Positions 25,931 through 33,167 of a DNA stretch of 64,000 nucleotides are shown here, piece after piece. Each line of letters opens with the position of its first letter. Position 1 is the stretch's first letter. The notes below the pieces were generated by a model. The model saw only the letters and a program-made list of their open reading frames with translations, did no database searches and was not told where the DNA came from. The stretch comes from DAOTWC01 sp048499435 (GTDB taxonomy: Bacteria > Chloroflexota > Anaerolineae > Aggregatilineales > Phototrophicaceae): assembly GCA_048499435.1 (NCBI GenBank), contig JASNZW010000007.1:1-64000 (forward strand), read 5' to 3'. The translations under genes were made by a program, and so were the position numbers.

Positions 25931-26946
25931 TGCATATCGGCCACCAGCACCGGCAGCTTTGTTTCGGCGCTGCGCACAGCGGCGAACACGGCGGCCAGCG
26001 TGTTGAGGTTGTCGCTGCCGCTGGTTTCGGCGGGCTGGCCGGTGCGGATCGCCTGGGCGAAAGCGTGCAGCGTAGCGGCGCGCTCCGCCCGCGCCAGCGG
26101 CGCGGCCTCCACTGGCTCAACTGTCGTGTCGCGGTTCCAGCGCCCGCTGCGGACGATGGTGATGGCGTCATCGGCCATGCGCAGCGCCCCTTCAGCGCAT
26201 TGAATGTGCCAGCTGCCGTTCCAGCTCGTGGCGCTGCCGCGCGCGCTCCAGTCGCCGCTGTAGCTGAAGATCAGCCCGCCGTCCAGCTCCAGCAGGGCCT
26301 TCGCGGCGGGCTGGTGAGCGTACCACGACCACGCCGGGCGGAAGCCGAGCGCGGTCACGCGGACGATATCGCGCCCGGTGACGCAGCGGATGAGGTCGAA
26401 ATGGTGGACGGCCATGTCAATGAGCAGGGGGAAAGGCATGGTTTCGCGGAACGTGCCGGTGAAGTCGCCCGCGATGTAAAAGTCAATGTGGCCGTGGCCC
26501 GGCGCGCCGGCGGCGCCCGCGGCCAGCAGCCCGCGCAGCGCCTGGACAGCCGGCCGGTAGCGGTAGTTCTGGCTGACAACAAGCTGGCGGTTGTGCGCGG
26601 CCGCTGCCTGCGCCATCGCGCGGGCGCTGGCGAGCGTGTCGGCCATGGGCTTCTCGGTGAGCAGGTGCAGCCCGCGCGCGAACGCCAGCCGCGCGTGTTC
26701 CAGGTGGGCGGCAGGCGGCGCGGCGGTCAGCACAGCGTCGGCCTCGACCGCCGCCAGCGCCGCCGTCAGCGCCGTAAAGCGGCGGTCGGCGGGCACGCCG
26801 GCGCGCTCGGCTTCGGCGTGCAGCGCGGCTTCAGCCGGGTCAACGACGGCGGCCAGCTCGAAGTCGGGCGATGGCCGCACGAAGTCGTGCAGCCAGCTTG
26901 CGCCAAAGCCGCCGACACCACACTGGATCAGGCGTAATTTTGTCAT
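25927..26946 (-). CDS. Gfo/Idh/MocA oxidoreductase
   Basis: This is a 339-residue protein with the dinucleotide-binding motif QCGVGGFGASWL near its N-terminus and the EKP motif (LLTEKPMADTLAS). It also has the segment VSQNYRYRPAVQAL and the active-site block PLLIDMAVHHFDLIRCV, as in Gfo/Idh sugar dehydrogenases. The start is the ATG at 26946 with a weak AGAGG upstream. Longer frames lack a ribosome-binding site. It is transcribed divergently from the kinase-nucleotidyltransferase fusion, with mirror-image TACAAT boxes between them, which suggests shared control. The substrate is unknown. Confidence 0.85.
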   Translation of the reverse strand: MTKLRLIQCGVGGFGASWLHDFVRPSPDFELAAVVDPAEAALHAEAERAGVPADRRFTALTAALAAVEADAVLTAAPPAAHLEHARLAFARGLHLLTEKPMADTLASARAMAQAAAAHNRQLVVSQNYRYRPAVQALRGLLAAGAAGAPGHGHIDFYIAGDFTGTFRETMPFPLLIDMAVHHFDLIRCVTGRDIVRVTALGFRPAWSWYAHQPAAKALLELDGGLIFSYSGDWSARGSATSWNGSWHIQCAEGALRMADDAITIVRSGRWNRDTTVEPVEAAPLARAERAATLHAFAQAIRTGQPAETSGSDNLNTLAAVFAAVRSAETKLPVLVADMQ

Positions 26947-27010
26947 GAACAGCCTCTGCTGCTGCCGCTGCCAGCGGCGGTCAGGGCGCGGCGCACCGCC
27001 GCGCGCCAGA

Positions 27011-27073
27011 ATTGTAGCACCGCCGGCGCGGGCTGGAAATTGCAAGGCCGTAGCAGGGCGGACGCGCTACAAT
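27011..27073. promoter_or_regulatory. Divergent promoter region with mirrored TACAAT boxes
   Basis: ATTGTAGCAC (27011-27020) and GCGCTACAAT (27064-27073) are inverted copies, each giving TACAAT as a -10 box pointing outward to the two divergent genes. A TTGCAA palindrome (27040-27045) lies midway. Its spacing of 22-23 bp to each -10 is too long for a standard -35, so it may instead be a regulator site. Confidence 0.45.
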
Positions 27074-27104
27074 GATAGCGGACTGCACACGAAAGGAGCG
27101 CGCG

Positions 27105-29027
27105 TTGAAAATCTTTGTTCCGGGACGCATCTGCCTCATGGGCGAACACTCTGACTGGGCGGGGGGCTACCGGCGCATCAACGCTGAGATTGAAAAGGGC
27201 TACGCGCTGATCGCCGGGACGAACCAGGGTATCTACGCCGAGGTGGAGCCGCACCCGACATCGCTGATTCTCAGCGCCGTCACCGATGACGGCTCGACGC
27301 GCGGCCCGCATGAAATCCCGATGGAGCCGCGCGCCCTGCTGGCCGAGGCCGAGGGCGGCGGTTTCTGGAGTTATATCGCCGGCGTCGCCTACCAGATACT
27401 GACGCACTATCACGTGCGTGGGCTGGTTATCAACAACTACCGGACCGACCTGCCGGTAAAAAAGGGGTTGTCGTCCAGCGCCGCCATCTGCGTGCTGACG
27501 GCGCGCGCTTTCAACCGCGTCTATGACCTGAAAATGACCACGCGCGGCGAGATGGAGATGGCCTACCAGGGCGAGATCGTCACACCGTCGCGCTGCGGGC
27601 GCATGGACCAGGGCTGCGCGTTTGGCGACCGCCCGGTGCTGATGACGTTCGACGGCGACCGGCTGGAGACCACCGAGCTGCGCGTCAGGCAGGACATGCA
27701 TTTTGTGATCGTGGACCTGCACGCGCAGAAGGACACGATGGAGATTCTGGCGCGCCTCAACCGCGCCTACCCATTTGCCGACAACGAGATCGAAGCAGGC
27801 GTCCAGGAGCTGCTGGGGCCGATCAACAAGCGCATCGTGCATCAGGCGACGGCGGCGCTGCAAGCGGCGGACAGCGAGCGCCTGGGGGCGCTCATGAGCG
27901 AGGCGCAGGCTTTTTTCGACCATTACGCCGCGCCCGCCTGCCCGGAGGAGCTGACCGCGCCGGTGCTGCACCGCGTGCTGAGCTATGAGCCGCTGAAGCC
28001 GCATATCTACGGCAGCAAGGGCGTCGGCTCGCAGGGGGACGGCACGGCCCAACTGTTGGCGCGCAGCGAGGCCGACCAGCAGGCGGTGATCGAGATTATC
28101 GAGCGCGACCTGCAGATGTCGTGCCTCAGGCTGACGCTGCGCGCCGGGACGCAGGTGCGCAAGGCCGTGATCCCGGCGGCGGGCTTCGGCACGCGGCTGT
28201 TCCCGGCCACCAAGGCGACCAAGAAAGAGCTGTTCCCGGTGGTGGACCGCGACGGTATCGCCAAGCCCGCCATCCTCTACATCGTGGAGGAGGCGCTGGC
28301 GGCGGGCATGGATGAGGTGATTATCGTCGTGCAGGAGCATGACCTGGAGGATTTCCGCGCCTTCTTTAACGTGCAGATTTCAATTGAGAACTACAACAAG
28401 CTGCCGCGCCACTTCCAGGAATATTCGCGCCGGCTGCTGGAGATGGGCCAGCGGGTGACGTTTGCCATCCAGCGGACGCAGGAAGGGTTAGGGCACGCGG
28501 TTTACTGCGCACGCACGGCGGTGGGCGACGCGCCGTTTCTGCTGATGCTGGGCGACCACATCTACCGGTCGGACAGCGAACGGTCGTGCGCGCGCCAGCT
28601 TGTGGACGCCTACAACTATTACGGCAAGAGCGTGATCGGCGTGCGCCCAACGCCGGAGGACAAGATCGGCAATTTTGGCACAGTGGGCGGGGCGTGGCTG
28701 AAAAACAACGAGGTGCTGCACATCACCGAATTCGCGGAGAAGCCGGCGGTCGAGTATGCCCGCGCCAACCTGCGCGTGCCCGGCATGGCCGAGGGCGAGT
28801 ACCTGACGGTTTTCGGCCAGTACATCATCAAGCCGCAGTTGTTCGCCTATCTTGAAGAACACATCGAGAACAACGTGCGCGAGCGCGGCGAATTTCAGCT
28901 TACGTCAGCGCTGGACCGGCTGCGTCAGGAGGACGGCTTCCTGGGGCTGCTGCTCGACGGCGAGCGCTTCGATATCGGCCTGCCGGAGTATTATCTGGAC
29001 ACGCTGCGCGCGTTTCGGCAGGGGTGA
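27105..29027 (+). CDS. Fused GHMP sugar kinase / GalU-type sugar-1-phosphate nucleotidyltransferase
   Basis: This 640-residue protein has two complete enzyme domains. Residues 1 to about 340 are a GHMP kinase: start KIFVPGRICLMGEHSDW, ATP motif VKKGLSSSAAICVL (121-127 core), GRMDQG segment and the third motif GSKGVGSQGDG (about 303-313). Residues about 350-640 are a GalU-like uridylyltransferase: AVIPAAGFGTRLFPATKA with K-E-L-F-P-V-V, GLGHAVYCARTAVGD, LGDHIYRSD, FAEKPAVEYA. The TTG start at 27105 is six bases after AGGAG. A free sugar could be phosphorylated at C1 and activated to an NDP-sugar by one polypeptide. Which sugar is unknown. The order is the reverse of that in the fucokinase/GDP-fucose pyrophosphorylase Fkp. 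Confidence 0.85.
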   Translation: MKIFVPGRICLMGEHSDWAGGYRRINAEIEKGYALIAGTNQGIYAEVEPHPTSLILSAVTDDGSTRGPHEIPMEPRALLAEAEGGGFWSYIAGVAYQILTHYHVRGLVINNYRTDLPVKKGLSSSAAICVLTARAFNRVYDLKMTTRGEMEMAYQGEIVTPSRCGRMDQGCAFGDRPVLMTFDGDRLETTELRVRQDMHFVIVDLHAQKDTMEILARLNRAYPFADNEIEAGVQELLGPINKRIVHQATAALQAADSERLGALMSEAQAFFDHYAAPACPEELTAPVLHRVLSYEPLKPHIYGSKGVGSQGDGTAQLLARSEADQQAVIEIIERDLQMSCLRLTLRAGTQVRKAVIPAAGFGTRLFPATKATKKELFPVVDRDGIAKPAILYIVEEALAAGMDEVIIVVQEHDLEDFRAFFNVQISIENYNKLPRHFQEYSRRLLEMGQRVTFAIQRTQEGLGHAVYCARTAVGDAPFLLMLGDHIYRSDSERSCARQLVDAYNYYGKSVIGVRPTPEDKIGNFGTVGGAWLKNNEVLHITEFAEKPAVEYARANLRVPGMAEGEYLTVFGQYIIKPQLFAYLEEHIENNVRERGEFQLTSALDRLRQEDGFLGLLLDGERFDIGLPEYYLDTLRAFRQG

Positions 29028-29101
29028 AACGGCGAAAAGCCGCGCTAAACGGGGTATACTTGAACCGGATTTCTGGCACGCAGCGGAGGATTTAAACCGC
29101 C

Positions 29102-29812
29102 ATGAAGCGTTCGCAGGTTAACACTATCATCAGCGAGGCTGACGCCTTCGCCAGGGAACATCAGTTTTACCTGCCGCCGTTCGCATACTGGACGCCGGAT
29201 AACTGGCGCGCGCAGGACGAATCCGTGCGCGAGATCGCTGAACACGGCCTGGGCTGGGACATCACCGATTTCGGCCAGGGGCGTTACAGCGAACTGGGCC
29301 TGTGCCTGTTCACCATTCGCAACGGCAGCCCGGCCAACCTCAAGACCGGGCGCGGCAAAATCTACGCCGAGAAGCTGCTGATCGTTGGCGAGAACCAGGT
29401 CACGCCGTTCCATTATCACTGGGTGAAAACCGAGGACATCATCAACCGGGGCGGCGGCACGCTCATGCTTCAGCTTTACAATTCAACCGAGGACGGCGGG
29501 CTGGCTGACACTGACATCACGGTGAGCACTGATGGCCGGGTGCGCCACCTGCCTGCCGGGGCGATTGTGGCGCTGGTGCACGGCGAGAGCATCACGCTGC
29601 CGACCGGCCTGTATCACAAGTTCTGGGGCGAGGGCGGCACGGTGCTGGTGACGGAAGTTTCGATGGTTAACGACGACCACACTGACAACCGTTTTTACGA
29701 GCCAGTGGGCCGCTTCTCAGAGATTGAGGAGGACGAGCCGCCGCTGCACCTGCTGGTCAACGACTACGGGCGCTATTATCAACACATGGCAGGGGCTAAA
29801 GGCGGCTACTAA
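29102..29812 (+). CDS. D-lyxose ketol-isomerase (cupin family)
   Basis: This 236-residue cupin protein matches D-lyxose isomerases, which interconvert D-lyxose/D-xylulose and often D-mannose/D-fructose. The metal-binding pattern is visible: His104 and His106 in TPFHYHW, Glu111 in KTEDIINRGGG, and His172 in PTGLYHKFWGEGG. The FTIRNGSPANLKTGRG segment is also typical. Length is close to the usual 225-240 residues. The start ATG at 29102 follows GGAGGATTTAAACCGCC. It lies 74 bases after the kinase-nucleotidyltransferase gene, so the two may be one unit processing a mannose- or lyxose-related sugar. Confidence 0.88.
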   Translation: MKRSQVNTIISEADAFAREHQFYLPPFAYWTPDNWRAQDESVREIAEHGLGWDITDFGQGRYSELGLCLFTIRNGSPANLKTGRGKIYAEKLLIVGENQVTPFHYHWVKTEDIINRGGGTLMLQLYNSTEDGGLADTDITVSTDGRVRHLPAGAIVALVHGESITLPTGLYHKFWGEGGTVLVTEVSMVNDDHTDNRFYEPVGRFSEIEEDEPPLHLLVNDYGRYYQHMAGAKGGY

Positions 29813-29870
29813 CAGCGCCGCTGGCGGGCGGGGGCGGCTGGCATAAGCGCCGCCCCCGCGCCCGCGCTGT
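29812..29870. terminator. Long bidirectional hairpin between convergent genes
   Basis: The outer arms ACAGCGC (29812-29818) and GCGCTGT (29864-29870) enclose an inner stem GGGGGCGGC/GCCGCCCCC (29830-29838 with 29849-29857). The structure starts at the last base of the isomerase stop and ends at the stop side of the phosphofructokinase gene. There is no T-run. Confidence 0.6.
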
Positions 29871-31024
29871 CACGTGAGGAACATCGGCATGCCGAAGACG
29901 TGGCGCACCTTCGGGCGGTAGTTGTCGGTGTCGTACAGTTCGGGGACGTTGACGCGCTTCTTGCCTTGCGACAGCGTGGCGATTGGCACGTCGCTGTAGA
30001 CGCCGCGCTGCAGGCAAACCAGCCGCCCGGACTCGCCGCGCTCGACCAGCCCCATCGCCATCTGCGCGTAGTTGGCGGCGACCATCAGGTCAAGCGAGTC
30101 TGGCGCGCCGCTGCGCATCAGGTAGCCGAGCTGCTGGTTGATGATGTTCTGGCCGGTGATGCGCTTAAGGGCGTCGCCGATTTCCTTGCCGATGCCGCCC
30201 AGCTTGCGGTGGCCGTAAGCGTCAGCCTCGCCGGTTTCGAGCACCTGGCCGTCAATCGGATGCGCGCCCTCGGAGACCGTTACCATCGCGTAATTGCTGG
30301 GGTTGCCGCGCTTATCGTCCAGCACCAGCCGGGCGAGGCGATCAATATCGAACGGCACTTCAGAGATCAGCGCGCGGTCCACGCCAGCCAGATAAGCGGC
30401 GATGAGCGACGTTTCGCCGGAATTGCGCCCGAACAGCTCGATAACGGCGACGCGCTCGTGCGAGCCGGCGGAGGTGCGCAGGTTGTGAATGAACTCGACG
30501 CTGCGCGTGACGGCGGTGGAAAAGCCAATGCAGTAGTCGGTCCCGTAGACGTCGTTGTCCATCGTTTTCGGAATGGCGATGACGCGGATACCCTCGCGGT
30601 GCAGGCGCTCGCCGTAGCTGAGCGTGTCGTCGCCACCGATGGGGATGAGGCAGTCCAGCCCCAGCCTTTCGATCACCGCCAGCACGTGATCGGTGCAGTC
30701 GATGATGGCCTCGCCGCTGACAGCTTTCTCTTTCAGAATCTCTGGCAGGTTTTCTGCTTTCACCTTGCCGGGGTTGGTGCGCGAGGTGTGCAGAAAAGTG
30801 CCGCCGGTGCGGTCGATGCGGCGCACATCCTGGTTGTCGAGCTTGATAACGCAGCGGTCATTTTCCTCGAAGCTCTTGTCCAGGTTGTATTCCAGCAGCC
30901 CGGCCCAACCGCGCCGGATGCCCAGCACCTCGTAATTGTTGTCAATCGCCCGGTTGACGATTGCTTTGATGGCGGGGTTGAGGCCCGGCACATCGCCCCC
31001 GCCGGTCAGCACGGCTAAACGCAT
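29870..31024 (-). CDS. 6-phosphofructokinase, probably pyrophosphate-dependent
   Basis: This 384-residue PfkA-superfamily enzyme phosphorylates fructose-6-phosphate. The N-terminal motif is LTGGGDVPGLNPAIKAIV. The donor-site residues point to pyrophosphate rather than ATP: the GGDG of E. coli ATP-PfkA is GGDDT here (Asp133 in place of Gly104), and its PGTIDND is PKTMDND (Lys153 in place of Gly124). Asp and Lys at these places are the known marks of PPi-PFKs. The substrate block TDYCIGFSTAVTR and ELFGRNSGETSL are intact. The ATG at 31024 follows AGAAAGGG. A divergent promoter pair is shared with the gene at 31203. PPi use would make the step reversible. Confidence 0.87.
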   Translation of the reverse strand: MRLAVLTGGGDVPGLNPAIKAIVNRAIDNNYEVLGIRRGWAGLLEYNLDKSFEENDRCVIKLDNQDVRRIDRTGGTFLHTSRTNPGKVKAENLPEILKEKAVSGEAIIDCTDHVLAVIERLGLDCLIPIGGDDTLSYGERLHREGIRVIAIPKTMDNDVYGTDYCIGFSTAVTRSVEFIHNLRTSAGSHERVAVIELFGRNSGETSLIAAYLAGVDRALISEVPFDIDRLARLVLDDKRGNPSNYAMVTVSEGAHPIDGQVLETGEADAYGHRKLGGIGKEIGDALKRITGQNIINQQLGYLMRSGAPDSLDLMVAANYAQMAMGLVERGESGRLVCLQRGVYSDVPIATLSQGKKRVNVPELYDTDNYRPKVRHVFGMPMFLT

Positions 31025-31096
31025 AAAAACCCTTTCTGTCTGTGCACGCGCGAACGCCAGCATGCGCTCGCGTTTCTGATTCAGCAAAGCGCCTCT

Positions 31097-31125
31097 ATAT
31101 TACCGCGCGCCCTGCTGGATTCCAA
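31097..31125 (-). promoter_or_regulatory. Promoter for the phosphofructokinase gene
   Basis: On the minus strand TTGGAA (31120-31125) is followed after 17 bp by TAATAT (31097-31102). It starts back-to-back with the plus-strand promoter at 31127. Confidence 0.55.
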
Positions 31126-31126
31126 C

Positions 31127-31155
31127 TTGTAAGGCGCGGGTGAATTAGGCACAAT
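31127..31155 (+). promoter_or_regulatory. Promoter for the GCS2-like gene
   Basis: TTGTAA (31127-31132) is followed after 17 bp by CACAAT (31150-31155), 47 bases before the start codon. Its -35 box adjoins that of the divergent phosphofructokinase promoter, so binding of polymerase at one may exclude the other. Confidence 0.5.
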
Positions 31156-31202
31156 TGGCGGCGCGATCTCATCCTTGAACCTAGCTGGCAGGAGTCACTT
31201 CG

Positions 31203-33020
31203 ATGGACAGCCCGCTGCCCTCTAACGATGATCTGGTTGCTTACAGCCGCGCGCTGGCCTGGGACGCTGTTGAAGCCCGTAAACGGCGTTTCAATGAGGC
31301 GCTTAAGGCGCTGGCCGCCAGCGACCAGGTAGATACGCTGCCGCTGGATCAACTGGCTGAGGCGACGGGTGTGCCGCTGTCTACTTACTACCCGGCGGAG
31401 GACACCGCCGGGGCAAACCTGATTATGGCTGAGGACCAGGGCCAGCGATATATCATGGGGGCGTGGGTGAGCAGCCGCTACCGCAGCGGCAAACCGCTGC
31501 TTAAAACCGTGTCGCCTTACAACCTCAACCCGGCGGTCAACCACACCAATATCGCGCTGACGGACGACCACCTGGAGCGGATGCGCGCGCTGGGGGCGGA
31601 GGTTGAGCTGGGGCTGGTGCACAGCAGCGGGGCAGCGCCCACGCACGACGAGATGGAAACGTATATGCGCACCTACAGCCAGTACGCTCAGCGGATTGGC
31701 ATTCCGCCGCGCCTGGACCGCGAAGCGTGCGATTATCAGATCGAGGCGCACATCGCGCCGGGCACAGGCTATCACCGGACGCGCGCGGCCCTGGAAGGCA
31801 TTATGGTGGCGCTGGCCGCTACCAGCGAGGAAACCGGCCTGCGCACCACGATTATGTCGTCCTACCCAACGCTCTCGGACTTCAGGATGAGCGAGGACCC
31901 GAAGGTCAAGACCGCCGTAGACCTGATGCTGGACGTGAACAGCCTGTTCCCGGAGCAGGCGCAGCGCCTGGCCGCCGCGCAGGCGCGCTACCATATTGAC
32001 CCCGACACATGCCATTACGTGCAGATGTTCCGCATTCACGGCTGCCACATCCACCTGGACCTGGCCGGACGGTCAGAGGCGCTGGGGCTGCTGACGTTCT
32101 ACACCATGCTGCGCAGCGCGACCGCCATCGCCAACGCGGCGGTGCTGAAGGGCGGCCCGTTCGTCAACGGGACCTGCGACCCGGAGCGGCTGTGCGTGCG
32201 CGAGTATATCCGCCAGACGACAGTCACCGGGCGCTTTCTGGGGATGCCGCTCAGCCCGCATTTCATGCCTGGCGACCTGGACAAATACGCTTATCTGATG
32301 CGGTCGGAGCGCGTTAACGCGGCGGCGCGCGCGCTGCTCTGCAACGACGACACAGCCGGCGAGCTGGTCTCCGCCATGCACAACCCGATTGGCCGCGTCC
32401 GCCCGGACCTGGCCAGCAGCAAGCGCGTGTGCACGGTTGAAAGCACAGGGATGCCGGCCAACATCAGCGTGTCGCGGATGGCCGCTGTCCTGACGGACTT
32501 CGAGTTCAGCCACATTCTGATCGAACATTATTTCCGCCAGCACGGCTGCAACCTGGAGCCGATGTACGACGACCACACGCTGTGGTCCATTCTGGGGCCG
32601 CTGGACCGCGACACGTTCACGCGGCTGCACGATATGTCGGACCGCGAATGCACTGACATCGTGCTGACCACCGCCACGGGCGCGCGCATGACGCTGGTCG
32701 AGTTTTACGAGATGAAGCGCCGCTATATGCACCGCGCGCTGGCCAGGATTATGGAAGTGACGCCGCGCGACATCGACGATGTGTACACCAGCCTGGTGCG
32801 CATGTTAGAGCCGCCCAGCGGCGACACCGCCCAGACGGTCGAGCAGTTTGTGAGCGACCCCAAGCTGCGCAGCACCGGCAACTGGGGGCGCATCCTGCGC
32901 AACGCCTTCGTGGAAGAAGGGGGCGCGCCTGGCGACCACAACCCGGACGCGGTGATGCGGGTGGTGAACCGCATCCACGACGCGCTGCGCGCGCGCTATC
33001 TGGATGGCGCGCGGGGTTAA
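31203..33020 (+). CDS. GCS2-like (glutamate-cysteine ligase superfamily) protein
   Basis: This 605-residue cytosolic protein has no close named relative that I recognise. Several blocks resemble the GCS2/YbdK carboxylate-amine ligases of the glutamine-synthetase-like superfamily: an acidic YQIEAHIAPGTGYHRTRAAL region near residue 180, FRIHGCHIHLDL near 277 (compare GxHVHV), the small-residue helix AIANAAVLKGGPFVNG near 305 with a following VREYIR, and VRPDLASSKRVCTVES near 400 (compare IRP...GTVExR). Such enzymes ligate a carboxylate to an amine using ATP. AGGAG eight bases before the ATG supports the start. It is longer than typical GCS2 proteins (about 370-400) by an N-terminal and a C-terminal extension. 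The assignment is tentative. Confidence 0.45.
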   Translation: MDSPLPSNDDLVAYSRALAWDAVEARKRRFNEALKALAASDQVDTLPLDQLAEATGVPLSTYYPAEDTAGANLIMAEDQGQRYIMGAWVSSRYRSGKPLLKTVSPYNLNPAVNHTNIALTDDHLERMRALGAEVELGLVHSSGAAPTHDEMETYMRTYSQYAQRIGIPPRLDREACDYQIEAHIAPGTGYHRTRAALEGIMVALAATSEETGLRTTIMSSYPTLSDFRMSEDPKVKTAVDLMLDVNSLFPEQAQRLAAAQARYHIDPDTCHYVQMFRIHGCHIHLDLAGRSEALGLLTFYTMLRSATAIANAAVLKGGPFVNGTCDPERLCVREYIRQTTVTGRFLGMPLSPHFMPGDLDKYAYLMRSERVNAAARALLCNDDTAGELVSAMHNPIGRVRPDLASSKRVCTVESTGMPANISVSRMAAVLTDFEFSHILIEHYFRQHGCNLEPMYDDHTLWSILGPLDRDTFTRLHDMSDRECTDIVLTTATGARMTLVEFYEMKRRYMHRALARIMEVTPRDIDDVYTSLVRMLEPPSGDTAQTVEQFVSDPKLRSTGNWGRILRNAFVEEGGAPGDHNPDAVMRVVNRIHDALRARYLDGARG

Positions 33021-33041
33021 GCAAACATTCACAATCAGACG

Positions 33042-33072
33042 ATACCACACACCGCCCGGTGTGTGGTATAAT
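33042..33072 (+). promoter_or_regulatory. Perfect palindrome overlapping an extended -10 promoter (RNase J)
   Basis: ATACCACACACCG (33042-33054) and CGGTGTGTGGTAT (33057-33069) form a perfect 13-bp inverted repeat with a CC centre. Its right end runs into TGGTATAAT, an extended -10 box with consensus TATAAT at 33067-33072. There is no good -35 hexamer and no T-run, so it looks like an operator over a promoter rather than a terminator. RNase J begins about 95 bases downstream. Confidence 0.6.
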
Positions 33073-33096
33073 GTGCTGGGAATAGAGCGCGCGAGA

Positions 33097-33144
33097 TTGT
33101 TTTTAAGTTTGTTTTTAAGCTTGCTTATAAGCTGGTTGTAACCG
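33097..33144 (+). repeat. 12-bp tandem repeats in the RNase J leader
   Basis: TTGTTTTTAAGT (33097-33108), TTGTTTTTAAGC (33109-33120) and TTGCTTATAAGC (33121-33132) follow each other, with a weaker fourth copy TGGTTGTAACCG. This AT-rich island stands out in GC-rich surroundings. It lies in the probable 5' untranslated leader of the RNase J mRNA, where unpaired U-rich RNA could be a nuclease entry or control site. Confidence 0.6.
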
Positions 33145-33167
33145 CATAGAGAAAGGGAATAAACCTG

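Noticed and set aside
23649..26171. An 840-codon minus-strand open frame opposite the TIM-barrel and Gfo/Idh genes
   Set aside because: It crosses two well-supported plus-strand genes, has no motifs and shows the composition of an antisense reading frame.
29870..31024. Annotation as ATP-dependent phosphofructokinase
   Set aside because: The two discriminating residues are Asp and Lys as in PPi-dependent enzymes, not Gly and Gly.
33042..33069. The palindrome before RNase J as a terminator of the upstream gene
   Set aside because: There is no T-run. Instead a consensus extended -10 box begins inside the right arm, which fits an operator-promoter better.
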